From Rubellicoccus peritrichatus (GTDB lineage Bacteria; Verrucomicrobiota; Verrucomicrobiia; Opitutales; Cerasicoccaceae): DNA of 64,000 nt. The position numbers were made by a program, and so were the translations under genes. This document shows, in pieces, positions 9,088-17,178 of this stretch. The DNA lies in NCBI RefSeq assembly GCF_033100135.1, contig NZ_CP136920.1:310001-374000 (forward strand), read 5' to 3'. The notes under the pieces were generated by a model, which saw only the letters and a list, made by a program, of their open reading frames with translations, was not told the DNA's origin and did no database searches. Every line of letters starts with the position of its first letter. The first letter of the stretch is position 1.

Positions 9088-9113
9088 CGTGACAACGTCA
9101 CGCTTATTATAAT
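9088..9113 (+). promoter_or_regulatory. Promoter with palindromic operator for the 9131-17144 operon
   Basis: A perfect -10 box TATAAT lies at 9108-9113, and the ATG follows at 9131, which leaves a very short leader without a Shine-Dalgarno site. The perfect inverted repeat CGTGAC-aac-GTCACG (9088-9102) sits where the spacer and -35 box would be, and no good -35 is present (TAACGT at 9085-9090). That layout suits a repressor or activator site bound by a dimer. It is the only strong promoter I see for the six-gene block. Confidence 0.6.
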
Positions 9114-9130
9114 CAAATAGCCATACAATT

Positions 9131-10447
9131 ATGAGTAACGATATCCTTAGCCAACTCCGCGCAGATACTGATCAATCCCTCAATCGCCTCGAGGCAGAAA
9201 CCGGCCTACAGTCGATGGAGACAAAAATCGCCGCCCTTGAGCAGCAGATGGAGGAAGCCGCCCAGATAAAAGACGAAGACGAGCGACAGCTTCGGATGAA
9301 GGTCCTTCAAGCCGATTTCGAAGAAATGCGTTCCGAATTACGTAAGGAAGAGGAGGACCTCTCCCAGGCAGTTTTCGGCCTCAACGCAATCATGAACGAA
9401 ATGGGGTCTGAATACGAGGACCTCATGCAGCTGAGTGATGACGAAAAAGCAGTCATCCAAAAAGCCAAAGACGCCGTAGCCGCTGCTGAAGCTGAAATCG
9501 CAGAAGTCAAAGCCACACCAGGCTGGAAATTCGCCATCACCTTTAGCTCACGTGAAACCAAACTGGCCGAAGCTGAAAAAGCGCTAGAAATCGCCAGGAA
9601 AGGTGTGGAGACTGCCGATATACAGGCCAAAAAGATGGCACGCGACCGCCTGATGAAGGCATCCTTTGAAGAGAGTCTCCAGCAGTTCATGTATAAGGTC
9701 GATAAAACGATCAAGATCATGGAGGACCGCAGGACCGAGATCCAGAAGCAGCTGGAACAGGTCGCCCATCGAAAAGCCGAGTCTTTCCGCATCAAAGAAG
9801 AAGCGGCCAAAATTCTTGAAGACCTAGACCAGAAGTTAAACGAGGAAGAAGCCAAATTAAAGAATCGCGAGAACGAGCTAGATACTTTGGTCAATGGTTC
9901 GGCCGAATACGTCAGCGTCGAACAAGCGATTTCAAGCCTAAGGGCAGAAGTCGAAGGCTTGCGCGGCCGTCGCAATCAGGCCCTGGTGTTGTTCCAGTCA
10001 AAAGAGCGTTTCGCTGCCGAACTCGATGTCCACGAAAAGAGTCAGATGAAGCTGCGTGACAATCAGGACGCCTGGATCACACTGCTACGCTCTGATACGG
10101 AAGAGCGTTTGACCACCTTCCGCAGTCGCCTCGAAGCCATGAAGGCAATGAGCGATCAGGAAGCCGCAGAAAAGCTCGATACTTTGGGAACTTCCCTGGA
10201 CAAGAGCAACGTCGACTTCATGGCGCAGGTTGGAAGTGCATCTGACCGTCGCCGGATGAAGATGGTCGAAAGCCAACCGGAACGTATCAAACGGATAGAA
10301 GAAGCCCGTGCCGCGCAGGCAGAAGCACAGGCACAAATCCGCGAACGCGAGAAGTCAGCTCTGGAAGAGTTCCGCAAACGTTACGGACTCGACCCACTTG
10401 ATTCGTCTTTCTTCAGCTATTCCGACAAGGAAACGGAAAGCAACTAA
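9131..10447 (+). CDS. Long coiled-coil protein, first gene of an unassigned AAA+ module
   Basis: 438 residues, soluble, no signal peptide or membrane segment. Residues about 15-120 and 180-410 are dense heptad-type helix rich in Glu, Lys, Ala and Gln (EEEDLSQAV, AEAEKALEIARK, KILEDLDQKLNEEEAKLKNRE). A short non-coiled break at about 133-146 contains ATPGWKFAITFSS, and a distinct tail ends in FFSYSDKETESN. It resembles PspA/Snf7-type or TelA-type coiled coils only in composition; I see no motif that ties it to either. Composition alone cannot show function. It sits upstream of an AAA+ ATPase and two membrane proteins on the same strand, so a substrate or scaffold role is a reasonable guess. 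Confidence 0.7.
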   Translation: MSNDILSQLRADTDQSLNRLEAETGLQSMETKIAALEQQMEEAAQIKDEDERQLRMKVLQADFEEMRSELRKEEEDLSQAVFGLNAIMNEMGSEYEDLMQLSDDEKAVIQKAKDAVAAAEAEIAEVKATPGWKFAITFSSRETKLAEAEKALEIARKGVETADIQAKKMARDRLMKASFEESLQQFMYKVDKTIKIMEDRRTEIQKQLEQVAHRKAESFRIKEEAAKILEDLDQKLNEEEAKLKNRENELDTLVNGSAEYVSVEQAISSLRAEVEGLRGRRNQALVLFQSKERFAAELDVHEKSQMKLRDNQDAWITLLRSDTEERLTTFRSRLEAMKAMSDQEAAEKLDTLGTSLDKSNVDFMAQVGSASDRRRMKMVESQPERIKRIEEARAAQAEAQAQIREREKSALEEFRKRYGLDPLDSSFFSYSDKETESN

Positions 10448-10516
10448 CGTCAGCCTCCGGACGTTTGTCTTACACAGTGATTGTAATACACAGGCAACCG
10501 GTTCAGGCTTAACTTT

Positions 10517-10600
10517 AACAGGAAGATCGGGGAGAACGGAATGACAGATCCGAAGCTTAACCCATGCGATACTTTCCGCTCCTCCCGATCTTTCTGTTTT
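10517..10600 (+). promoter_or_regulatory. Long imperfect stem-loop between the first two genes of the module
   Basis: The arm at 10517-10541 (AACAGGAAGATCGGGGAG, then CGGAA) pairs with 10574-10598 (TTCCG, then CTCCTCCCGATCTTTCTGTT), with one mismatch and small bulges. Only four T residues follow. It could be a weak terminator, an attenuator or an RNA-processing element that lowers expression of downstream genes relative to the coiled-coil gene. It lies in a 206-base gap in an otherwise tightly packed operon. Confidence 0.5.
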
Positions 10601-10653
10601 ATACACAAAATATTTGGCGCAGCTAAAGAAGAAGAATACATTCCAATAGTCTA

Positions 10654-11772
10654 ATGACTTTGACTGAACAGCAAGCCGCCTCAGGCGACTATGTCGAGCT
10701 TCCTCACAAGGACGCCTACGCAACTTATTTCAACCAGCTTGTTCGCGTCTTCACCGTACTTGAAGCCTGGGTGGAGGAGGAACTCGGCACACTGAGTCCC
10801 GAGGTGACTGCCCTGCACATGAACCTCCAGCGCATTCACCAAAGCACTGAGCTTTTACGCCTGAAGTATCTTTATGAGCCGACTCACTCACTGCGATTAG
10901 ACCTCAATGAATCTGGTTTTCCACACTTCAACGAGTTGCAACGGATGGTGGGAGATTTCATCAATGCTGAAGAATATTTGCGCGAGCTTCCTCCAGAACT
11001 TCTGGCGATTGAGCAAACTCTCGACGAGCTCTTTGATACCAACGAACAGCCACAGCGTGGCTTGCAATTACTAGGACGCCGTCATTATTTAGAGCGACTA
11101 TTGAAAGCCGACTTCATGGGACCATTCCGTTTTGGTGGAGTCCGGACTTTGGAAACGGGAAAAAAACACCGTTCATGCGTTGCCGCCTGGAGCTGCTACA
11201 GCAGCCGGGACAATCTCCCCTATCTGCATCTGATGCATTTTGACCAGGACATCTGGAAACCCGAACTGGAACAGGACTCGGTTGATTACAATCGATTAAA
11301 AACATTCGTCGAACAACAAAGTGGCCATATCCCACCACTTGCCGTTCTTGCTACCGCCATCGATGAAGAATTTGAGTGGATCCATCCCAAGATCATCCGA
11401 CGCGTTTCACTTGGGCCGATCATTCTCCCGGTTTTCAGCTTTGACGATGGGCCACTTGCCACCTTGTTGCGAACCGCCGGCAAGCCGAGTGATTTCATTG
11501 TCCAGCTTGAGTCCGAGGTCATTGTTTCAAGCAAACAGGTCGTTCAGGAGAAAGGAGGACTCTTTCGCGAGGAAAGAGTCCGTGAGATATTTTCCATCGA
11601 TGAAAACAGCCTCGAATGCTTTGACCGCAAGCTTTCGGACATTCATCGCTTTCTCTTCATGCCGCACCGCATCTGGCAGGCCGTTGAAGAAAAGCCCCAC
11701 TTCCTTCCATCAAAATTCAAACGAAGCCAACGACTGGCTTTTGATGAGTTAAATCAGGTTCATATTTTGTAA
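10654..11772 (+). CDS. Unrecognised soluble protein of the AAA+ module
   Basis: 372 residues with no signal peptide or membrane segment. I do not recognise the family. The first half is mainly helical (VFTVLEAWVEEELGTLSPEV, LQRIHQSTELLRLKYLY). The second half is more beta-rich and holds a basic patch GKKHRSCVAAWSCYSS, then LPYLHLMHFDQD and RRVSLGPIILPVFSFD. No nucleotide-binding or catalytic motif is visible. The stop is two bases from the start of the AAA+ gene, so expression is coupled to it. An adaptor or subunit of the ATPase complex is the natural inference, untested. Confidence 0.7.
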   Translation: MTLTEQQAASGDYVELPHKDAYATYFNQLVRVFTVLEAWVEEELGTLSPEVTALHMNLQRIHQSTELLRLKYLYEPTHSLRLDLNESGFPHFNELQRMVGDFINAEEYLRELPPELLAIEQTLDELFDTNEQPQRGLQLLGRRHYLERLLKADFMGPFRFGGVRTLETGKKHRSCVAAWSCYSSRDNLPYLHLMHFDQDIWKPELEQDSVDYNRLKTFVEQQSGHIPPLAVLATAIDEEFEWIHPKIIRRVSLGPIILPVFSFDDGPLATLLRTAGKPSDFIVQLESEVIVSSKQVVQEKGGLFREERVREIFSIDENSLECFDRKLSDIHRFLFMPHRIWQAVEEKPHFLPSKFKRSQRLAFDELNQVHIL

Positions 11773-11774
11773 TT

Positions 11775-13733
11775 ATGCCAAGTAAAAGCGACTCTACCTT
11801 TCCCATCACGCAAAAGGATTTACGGGAGCATCTGGATCATGCCAATCAGATGTTACTCAAGATCCAGGATAAACCTGCGACCAAGCCGGAACAACCATCC
11901 GCATCAAAAGGGAACTGGCGCCCATCCACCGACTACTCAAGCTCAGGGCTTGTCACAGTTGAACTTCACAAACTGGCCAAAGTGGTCAGCCAGGATGCCC
12001 TGATTCTAACGCCGGAAGCCAATGCCGTCATCGCTGCATTTCGTGATGGTGCCTGTCTTGGCATGCACCTGGGGCGTGCCTATGGCGAAGCGGCAGGACT
12101 CGAACGTCTGATCCAACTCAATCGCTCTGGACGGATGTCTGCTGCCCAGCAGGCCGAGTTTTATGAAAAGCATCACACCGCAGCTGCAGTCACCCTTTTC
12201 GGCTTTGCAGCCTATATTAACTGGAAGCTTTCAAGTCTGTCCGATGAAAAAATTGCCAGCCGTCAGATCACACTTGCTGAGCAACCGTCAGTTGATCTGG
12301 CCAATCCTTTAAAGGCACTCGAACGAGCGATCTTTGACTTTGGTCTTCTTTCCAAAGACCCTCAGATTCGCGACAGTCTCGACTGGTATCGTTATGCTCA
12401 AGTTTTTGCCGACGCCCTGATCAGTGAATTACAAACACGGGTAGGCTCGCTCAATCACACCGCATTTTTCACTGATAACAGTTATCGCCTGGAGAACACC
12501 ACCCTTCTGATCAGTGGCTTTGAAAACATAGCCAATCCATCGGCAACCTCGGTCGAATTCAATCGAGTCGAGTTCAAAGACATCGTAGGTAACCGGGAAG
12601 CAAAACATGTGGCGATGCGAACGGCGCAGCGTTTGCTTTGTTATGACCTCACAGCAAAAAAGAACCCGTTCCGTGACATAGGAGGCTTACCGCTTGTGCG
12701 CATGGGCTATGGCAAGCCAGGCACGGGTAAGAGTCTACAGATCGCAGCCATCGCAACCCTGCTTCACGATTATTGTGACTGGCTGGAAATCCCGTTCCTC
12801 TTCTGGCCCTTACCCGATAATATCGTTTCAACTTTCCAGGGAGGCAGTGCCGAACGCGGAGTCGAATACATGCGTCGCCTTCAGGATGATGACAAAATTC
12901 TCTACGCAGCAATCGATGATGCAGAAAACAATTTTGAGGAGCGAACCCGACAAGGCGTATCCTCTGGTGTCAGGGAAATCATTGGCGTCTTCCTGCGTTA
13001 TACCGAAGGCGCTTATGCAATCACGCGTGGCAATGCGGTGATTGATTTCTACACCAATCTCCCTGAGCAGATCGACAAAGCCGTGCTCTCCCGCGTGCAA
13101 TCACGGTTTGCCATCGATGGAGCCGCCAGCCGCGAAGATTTTCTCGACCAGGATCACCTGTGGTGGCGTAAGATCAAAGAGGTTGACCCCAAAGTCATCG
13201 CGCAAAAAGACCCGGATGATTACGAATACCTTTCGGCTCAGGCCGAGCTCGGAAACCTTTCCGAACTCGAATCCAACAGTGAACCACAAATCCGAGATGA
13301 CCGCTTGCAGGAAGTCACCAATCGATTGCTCAACGATCTCGGAACCGGTCATCACGACTTCTTCGCCCGCTTCTTTACTGAAGTGCTAAAAGTCTACCCG
13401 ATCTTTTCATCACGTGATGTTCGCAACATCCAGCAAGCGGTAAATAATCGCCTGACTGACTTTGATCTACCGGAAAGCTGGCTGGAAACTCCGGAGACTT
13501 TCTTCCGCCAGTCTTATGATCGTAAGCTGGAGATGCTGAAAGAACTGATGCGTGGTAACATGAAGAGTCTAACCTTCCCGGATATCCGCTGGCGGGAAAC
13601 CGTGAAGTACTGCAATAACCTTTCACGTATTTTAAATCAGGATCGTGAGCGTCGTATCGCCGACATCATGAACGAGATGGATTGTCATGGTGAAGCCAAA
13701 CGCCGCTTCGTTTCAACCGAGCAGGGTTCGTAG
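11775..13733 (+). CDS. AAA+ ATPase with long N-terminal domain
   Basis: 652 residues, soluble. About 280 N-terminal residues of helical sequence of unknown family precede an AAA+ core that opens with VEFKDIVGNREAK. Walker A is GKPGTGKS (313-320, Lys319). Walker B is KILYAAIDDAEN (374-385, Asp381-Asp382, with Glu384 shifted from the usual DE). Sensor 1 is probably Asn428 in VIDFYTN, and Arg440 or Arg444 in LSRVQSRF is the probable arginine finger. AAA+ proteins of this class hydrolyse ATP as ring oligomers to remodel proteins or complexes. The C-terminal 200 residues are helical. No protease or helicase domain is fused. Neighbours are packed within five bases either side. Family beyond AAA+ is unknown to me. 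Confidence 0.85.
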   Translation: MPSKSDSTFPITQKDLREHLDHANQMLLKIQDKPATKPEQPSASKGNWRPSTDYSSSGLVTVELHKLAKVVSQDALILTPEANAVIAAFRDGACLGMHLGRAYGEAAGLERLIQLNRSGRMSAAQQAEFYEKHHTAAAVTLFGFAAYINWKLSSLSDEKIASRQITLAEQPSVDLANPLKALERAIFDFGLLSKDPQIRDSLDWYRYAQVFADALISELQTRVGSLNHTAFFTDNSYRLENTTLLISGFENIANPSATSVEFNRVEFKDIVGNREAKHVAMRTAQRLLCYDLTAKKNPFRDIGGLPLVRMGYGKPGTGKSLQIAAIATLLHDYCDWLEIPFLFWPLPDNIVSTFQGGSAERGVEYMRRLQDDDKILYAAIDDAENNFEERTRQGVSSGVREIIGVFLRYTEGAYAITRGNAVIDFYTNLPEQIDKAVLSRVQSRFAIDGAASREDFLDQDHLWWRKIKEVDPKVIAQKDPDDYEYLSAQAELGNLSELESNSEPQIRDDRLQEVTNRLLNDLGTGHHDFFARFFTEVLKVYPIFSSRDVRNIQQAVNNRLTDFDLPESWLETPETFFRQSYDRKLEMLKELMRGNMKSLTFPDIRWRETVKYCNNLSRILNQDRERRIADIMNEMDCHGEAKRRFVSTEQGS

Positions 13734-13738
13734 TCAGT

Positions 13739-15001
13739 ATGGAAATTCTACAGCAAAAAGGTTTCTTTGGGCACAGTCTCGTGCCAGTCACGACTCCCTT
13801 GCTGGTTGAGCGTTACAATGAATGCCTGCGTGCACTCGACAAGGAAGAGACATTGCTGGAACGTTTCTCCATCGATGGCGCAGGATGGAGCCCGCAGATT
13901 GCCAAAGAGAAAAACGACCCCAACTATCTCTGCCACGGCGAAGCCAACCTTTACGCTGTTTTGCTGACACCGAACCAAATGGGAAAGCCGGTCTACGTGC
14001 CGATGCATTCCTTCGATGCCGCAATTCTACAAACGGTTCATAACAACAACTCGCGGGCGATTAACAATCTGACCAGTCGCACAGGTATTATCCTGGATAT
14101 AGATCAAGGTATTGATGCATACGAATGTCCACTCGACTTACTGATGCTGGATACCTTCACCATTCGCGCATTCACACCGACTGCGATTATGCAGGGCGCA
14201 CGCGATCAAAAAGAACTCGTCGCCCGCTTCCGCAAAGAACCTGGCGCATGGCAGGATGCAACGCTGATTGATTCGTTGATTCAATCAGCCAAAGACCTTG
14301 GAGACTTGCGTCACAGTGCACTTCAAATCGCACCAACTCCTTTCAATGATGTTGGTAACTTCTACACGCGGGCAATGGGCGGTCTATATGTGCTTCGTGA
14401 TGCTCCCGATTCCCAGTGCAAAATCGTCATCATGGCGGGAGCTGACCACGAAGTTGACAGCCTCCCCAAACGAGACGTCTATTCCATACCGAAAGATTGG
14501 GAACCATTGATTGAGCGTTTGACCGCTCTGGATTTTCTCCAACCTTACGGCGCTGATCCGTCAGAAGCGACCGTCGCACGTCTCGAACAAACCCTCCACA
14601 TGATTATTGCCCAAGAGGCTTATGCCAATGGGCTTGAGGAAGATTTCGACGGGTTGAATCCTGCCAAACTCGCAAGCTGGAAACAGAGACTGCGTGGTGA
14701 ACTGAAACCCGCATACGGCGAGCTGAGTCAACTGGCCAAAGCAATACGCCGAGGCGAGAAGCATAATGACGATCTGGAATTTGATGCCTGGACCCATGTC
14801 CTCCAGCCGAACCCTCAGCTACCGGAAAGCACACGAAGTATCCTCTGGCACTTGCTGAGCAGAATCCAGCCTCACAATATCGAAATGACATACCGCCATC
14901 ATAAGTCTCTTTTTTACGAACGCTATCAGTCGTGGAGCAAACCACAAAGAATCTGGGCGTTGAACTTCCTCACCAACCAAGGGCTTCCCCATCATGAGTA
15001 A
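13739..15001 (+). CDS. Unrecognised soluble protein of the AAA+ module
   Basis: 420 residues without signal peptide or membrane segment; I cannot name the family with certainty. The N-terminal part has LCHGEANLYAVLL, PVYVPMHSFDAAIL and NNLTSRTGIILDIDQG, a mixed alpha/beta pattern. GLYVLRDAPDSQCKIVIMAGADHEVDS at about 215-240 adds two strands, and the C-terminal 170 residues are helical with conserved-looking His and Trp (WTHVLQPNPQL, WHLLSRIQPHNIEMTYRHH). No catalytic motif is evident. It starts five bases after the ATPase stop and its own end overlaps the next gene by eight bases, which implies strict co-expression. Confidence 0.7.
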   Translation: MEILQQKGFFGHSLVPVTTPLLVERYNECLRALDKEETLLERFSIDGAGWSPQIAKEKNDPNYLCHGEANLYAVLLTPNQMGKPVYVPMHSFDAAILQTVHNNNSRAINNLTSRTGIILDIDQGIDAYECPLDLLMLDTFTIRAFTPTAIMQGARDQKELVARFRKEPGAWQDATLIDSLIQSAKDLGDLRHSALQIAPTPFNDVGNFYTRAMGGLYVLRDAPDSQCKIVIMAGADHEVDSLPKRDVYSIPKDWEPLIERLTALDFLQPYGADPSEATVARLEQTLHMIIAQEAYANGLEEDFDGLNPAKLASWKQRLRGELKPAYGELSQLAKAIRRGEKHNDDLEFDAWTHVLQPNPQLPESTRSILWHLLSRIQPHNIEMTYRHHKSLFYERYQSWSKPQRIWALNFLTNQGLPHHE

Positions 15002-15545
15002 TCACACATCCTACATCGTTTTCTGGATGATCATGTTCGTCATCCTGGGAGCATTTTGGTACATCATCGATCGTCGCTACGGCGTGAAATGGTATCGTCT
15101 CTGGTATCGTCTGACTCACAAGGATCCACTCCCGGACAATATCGCTGTGGGCTTTGTCTACAATCGTCGCTCACGTCACAAGGCTGTGATGGCAGCCGTC
15201 CTCTCAACGCTTCAAACTTTTGTTGCACTCTATTCAGTTCAGTCGCTCAACCTGCTCGTAGAGCTCGTCCTGTGGCTCGTGGAAATTCCGATGACGATGA
15301 TCGGTTTTATGATCGGCCCGTTTGCTTTCAAACTCTGGGGACGCAAGGACGAGATGCTTGACGCAATTGATGATCTGGAACAAAAGCATTTGGGCGGTCG
15401 TGATATTGAGGATGACTCCACCAGGGACAAAGCGAAGGAAGTCAAAGTCAAACCAGCCGCAAAGAAAGAACCGGAACCAGCACCTGCTCCCAAAGAGGAA
15501 AAGCCGGACCCTAAGAAACTGTTTGATCGTTACACCAAGCGCTGA
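14994..15545 (+). CDS. Small membrane protein with charged cytoplasmic tail
   Basis: 183 residues. A first membrane helix (about 6-25, IVFWMIMFVILGAFWYII) and two further hydrophobic stretches (about 63-112, including LLVELVLWLVEIPMTMIGFMIGPFAF) are followed by about 70 residues rich in Lys, Glu, Pro and Ala (KKEPEPAPAPKEEKP). Loop residues RRYGVKWYRLWYRL are basic. No known family is evident. The start overlaps the preceding gene by eight bases, and the next gene begins four bases after the stop. It probably anchors the soluble parts of the module to the inner membrane. Confidence 0.72.
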   Translation: MSNHTSYIVFWMIMFVILGAFWYIIDRRYGVKWYRLWYRLTHKDPLPDNIAVGFVYNRRSRHKAVMAAVLSTLQTFVALYSVQSLNLLVELVLWLVEIPMTMIGFMIGPFAFKLWGRKDEMLDAIDDLEQKHLGGRDIEDDSTRDKAKEVKVKPAAKKEPEPAPAPKEEKPDPKKLFDRYTKR

Positions 15546-15548
15546 TTC

Positions 15549-17144
15549 ATGAAGCAGGTTCTGCCAACGATTCCCGAAACCAGTTTTGCCAGTAAGTGTT
15601 ACTGGCTGGGCAAACACACCTGGAATGGGCTTAAGCGATTTGTCCGCGAGCACATCGTTCTATTCACCAGCCTAGTGATTATCGCCATCGTCCTGCTATT
15701 TATTTCACGGCCTTATCTACAGCACTTGGCCATCACGATTCGCTTGTATTCCGCACCGTTATTTTTTGGCGCACTAGGAGTCATTCTGGCAAACTGGTTA
15801 TGGCTGAAATTAAATCGACTTGTCGGCTTACTGATCGGAGTGATCAGCATCGTATTCACGGTTACTTTTTTCTCTCCCTTTGAAGGACCACGTCAGTACC
15901 TTGCTTTATGGTGGCAATACACCTTTGACGATCATGTCACCATCGACACCTTACCCCTGACCGAGCATGAACGCATTCATCCGCGTAGTGCGGTCCATAC
16001 CCTGGCGCAGGAAGGCATCACGGAAGTGCAGGAAGTTTCTGATCCAAGTTTCGTCCGTGATGGGGACAGCTATAACTGGACCATGGCGATTGAACCTGCT
16101 TTCTTGGTTCCAAGGCTGACGGGCACCGTCAACGAAGTCATGAGTGTGCCGGCCGATCGCCCTGCTCTGAATTTCTCCGGAGAGAATCGCGACAGTGTTG
16201 TCTTCTCAACTGGCGAAGGCATGATTGGCCCGCGCAACAGTCAATTCGCAACCATCAAACGCTTCGGCCTCTGGCGTTACTTCAACTACGAACCAGCCAA
16301 TGTTCGTTACATACGTGACGACGCCGGGGCATGGGCCCAGGTTATATCGCTGATTCGCTGGAAAGGCTGGTTTCTTCCTCGTCCTACTTTCGGTGGTGTC
16401 ATGATTATCCGACAGAATGAAAACGCTGCGGATGGTCTTAAGACATTCCTGACCGGCGCCGGTGAATGGATCTCCCCCAAAGAGATCGCTGACGTCCCCT
16501 ACCTGCGTGGGCAAAACCTGATCCCCAAACAAGTCTCAACTTTTGTCGCTGAAAGCTTTCGTTTCACCCGTGGTTTCTTTGCCCCGATGCCTGGCTATCA
16601 TCTTGGCGACATTCGTGTACCCAATCTACCAGGCGACCAGAATGATCAACCATTTACCTGCTTTTTCGATTTCGGTGACCATGCCAAGTTGTATCATTAC
16701 TTCGCCCTCGAACCCTTTCAGGCCGACAAGCAGGGACTCAACACCAGCCTCTTTGTTCCAGCCGACGGAGTTGGTCCCACACTGGCTTATCGGCACTATG
16801 ATCGCGAAGAAGCATTGACCGGAGTCTCCGCAGTCGTCGCCAAAGTGATGGAAAGCAGGAAAAACTATGATTGGTCCCAGAACAGTGCGGCCGAACAACG
16901 TCCGGTCATTCGTGACATCAACGGAAAACGTCGCTTCTTCTGGCTAACCACAGTAGTCACCCATAAGGAGGGAGACGGCACCTCTGGCAGTCAATTCATC
17001 GCAGGAGCGGAGCCGGATATCACCCTGACCGATGCCAATTACAATACCGTCGTGTGGGTTAATGCACGGAAACCCGATGGCTGGACGGATGAACTCAAGG
17101 AAGAGCTATCCACTGTATGGGATGGCGAATCAAGCCAACCGTAA
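15549..17144 (+). CDS. Membrane protein with large extracytoplasmic domain, last gene of the AAA+ module
   Basis: 531 residues. Three membrane helices occupy about 36-56 (VLFTSLVIIAIVLLFI), 64-86 (YSAPLFFGALGVILANWLWL) and 90-110 (RLVGLLIGVISIVFTVTFF). A basic N-terminus (GLKRFVREH) suggests N-inside, so the remaining 420 residues would lie in the periplasm. That part is beta-rich with repeated aromatic motifs (FGLWRYFNYEP, CFFDFGDHAKLYHYF, RRFFWLTTVVTHKEG) and no family I recognise. It has no lipobox or protease motif. As the only exported mass in the operon it is the likely sensor or load-bearing part. Confidence 0.72.
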   Translation: MKQVLPTIPETSFASKCYWLGKHTWNGLKRFVREHIVLFTSLVIIAIVLLFISRPYLQHLAITIRLYSAPLFFGALGVILANWLWLKLNRLVGLLIGVISIVFTVTFFSPFEGPRQYLALWWQYTFDDHVTIDTLPLTEHERIHPRSAVHTLAQEGITEVQEVSDPSFVRDGDSYNWTMAIEPAFLVPRLTGTVNEVMSVPADRPALNFSGENRDSVVFSTGEGMIGPRNSQFATIKRFGLWRYFNYEPANVRYIRDDAGAWAQVISLIRWKGWFLPRPTFGGVMIIRQNENAADGLKTFLTGAGEWISPKEIADVPYLRGQNLIPKQVSTFVAESFRFTRGFFAPMPGYHLGDIRVPNLPGDQNDQPFTCFFDFGDHAKLYHYFALEPFQADKQGLNTSLFVPADGVGPTLAYRHYDREEALTGVSAVVAKVMESRKNYDWSQNSAAEQRPVIRDINGKRRFFWLTTVVTHKEGDGTSGSQFIAGAEPDITLTDANYNTVVWVNARKPDGWTDELKEELSTVWDGESSQP

Positions 17145-17178
17145 TGAAGCAATCGATAAGCATCTTAATGTGCGAGCT

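Noticed and set aside
9307-9975. Long open frame on the minus strand inside the coiled-coil gene
   Set aside because: It is the antisense of a Glu/Lys/Ala-rich coiled coil, which readily gives long Ser/Leu/Arg-rich antisense frames. It lacks a promoter and any recognisable domain.
9131-10447. Assignment of the coiled-coil protein as PspA, Snf7 or TelA
   Set aside because: Coiled-coil composition alone cannot place it, and none of the motifs of those families was seen; it is also about twice the length of PspA.
9131-17144. Phage-defence or toxin-antitoxin interpretation of the AAA+ module
   Set aside because: There is no nuclease, toxin, transposase, integrase or tRNA attachment site near it, and two membrane proteins fit an envelope role better.
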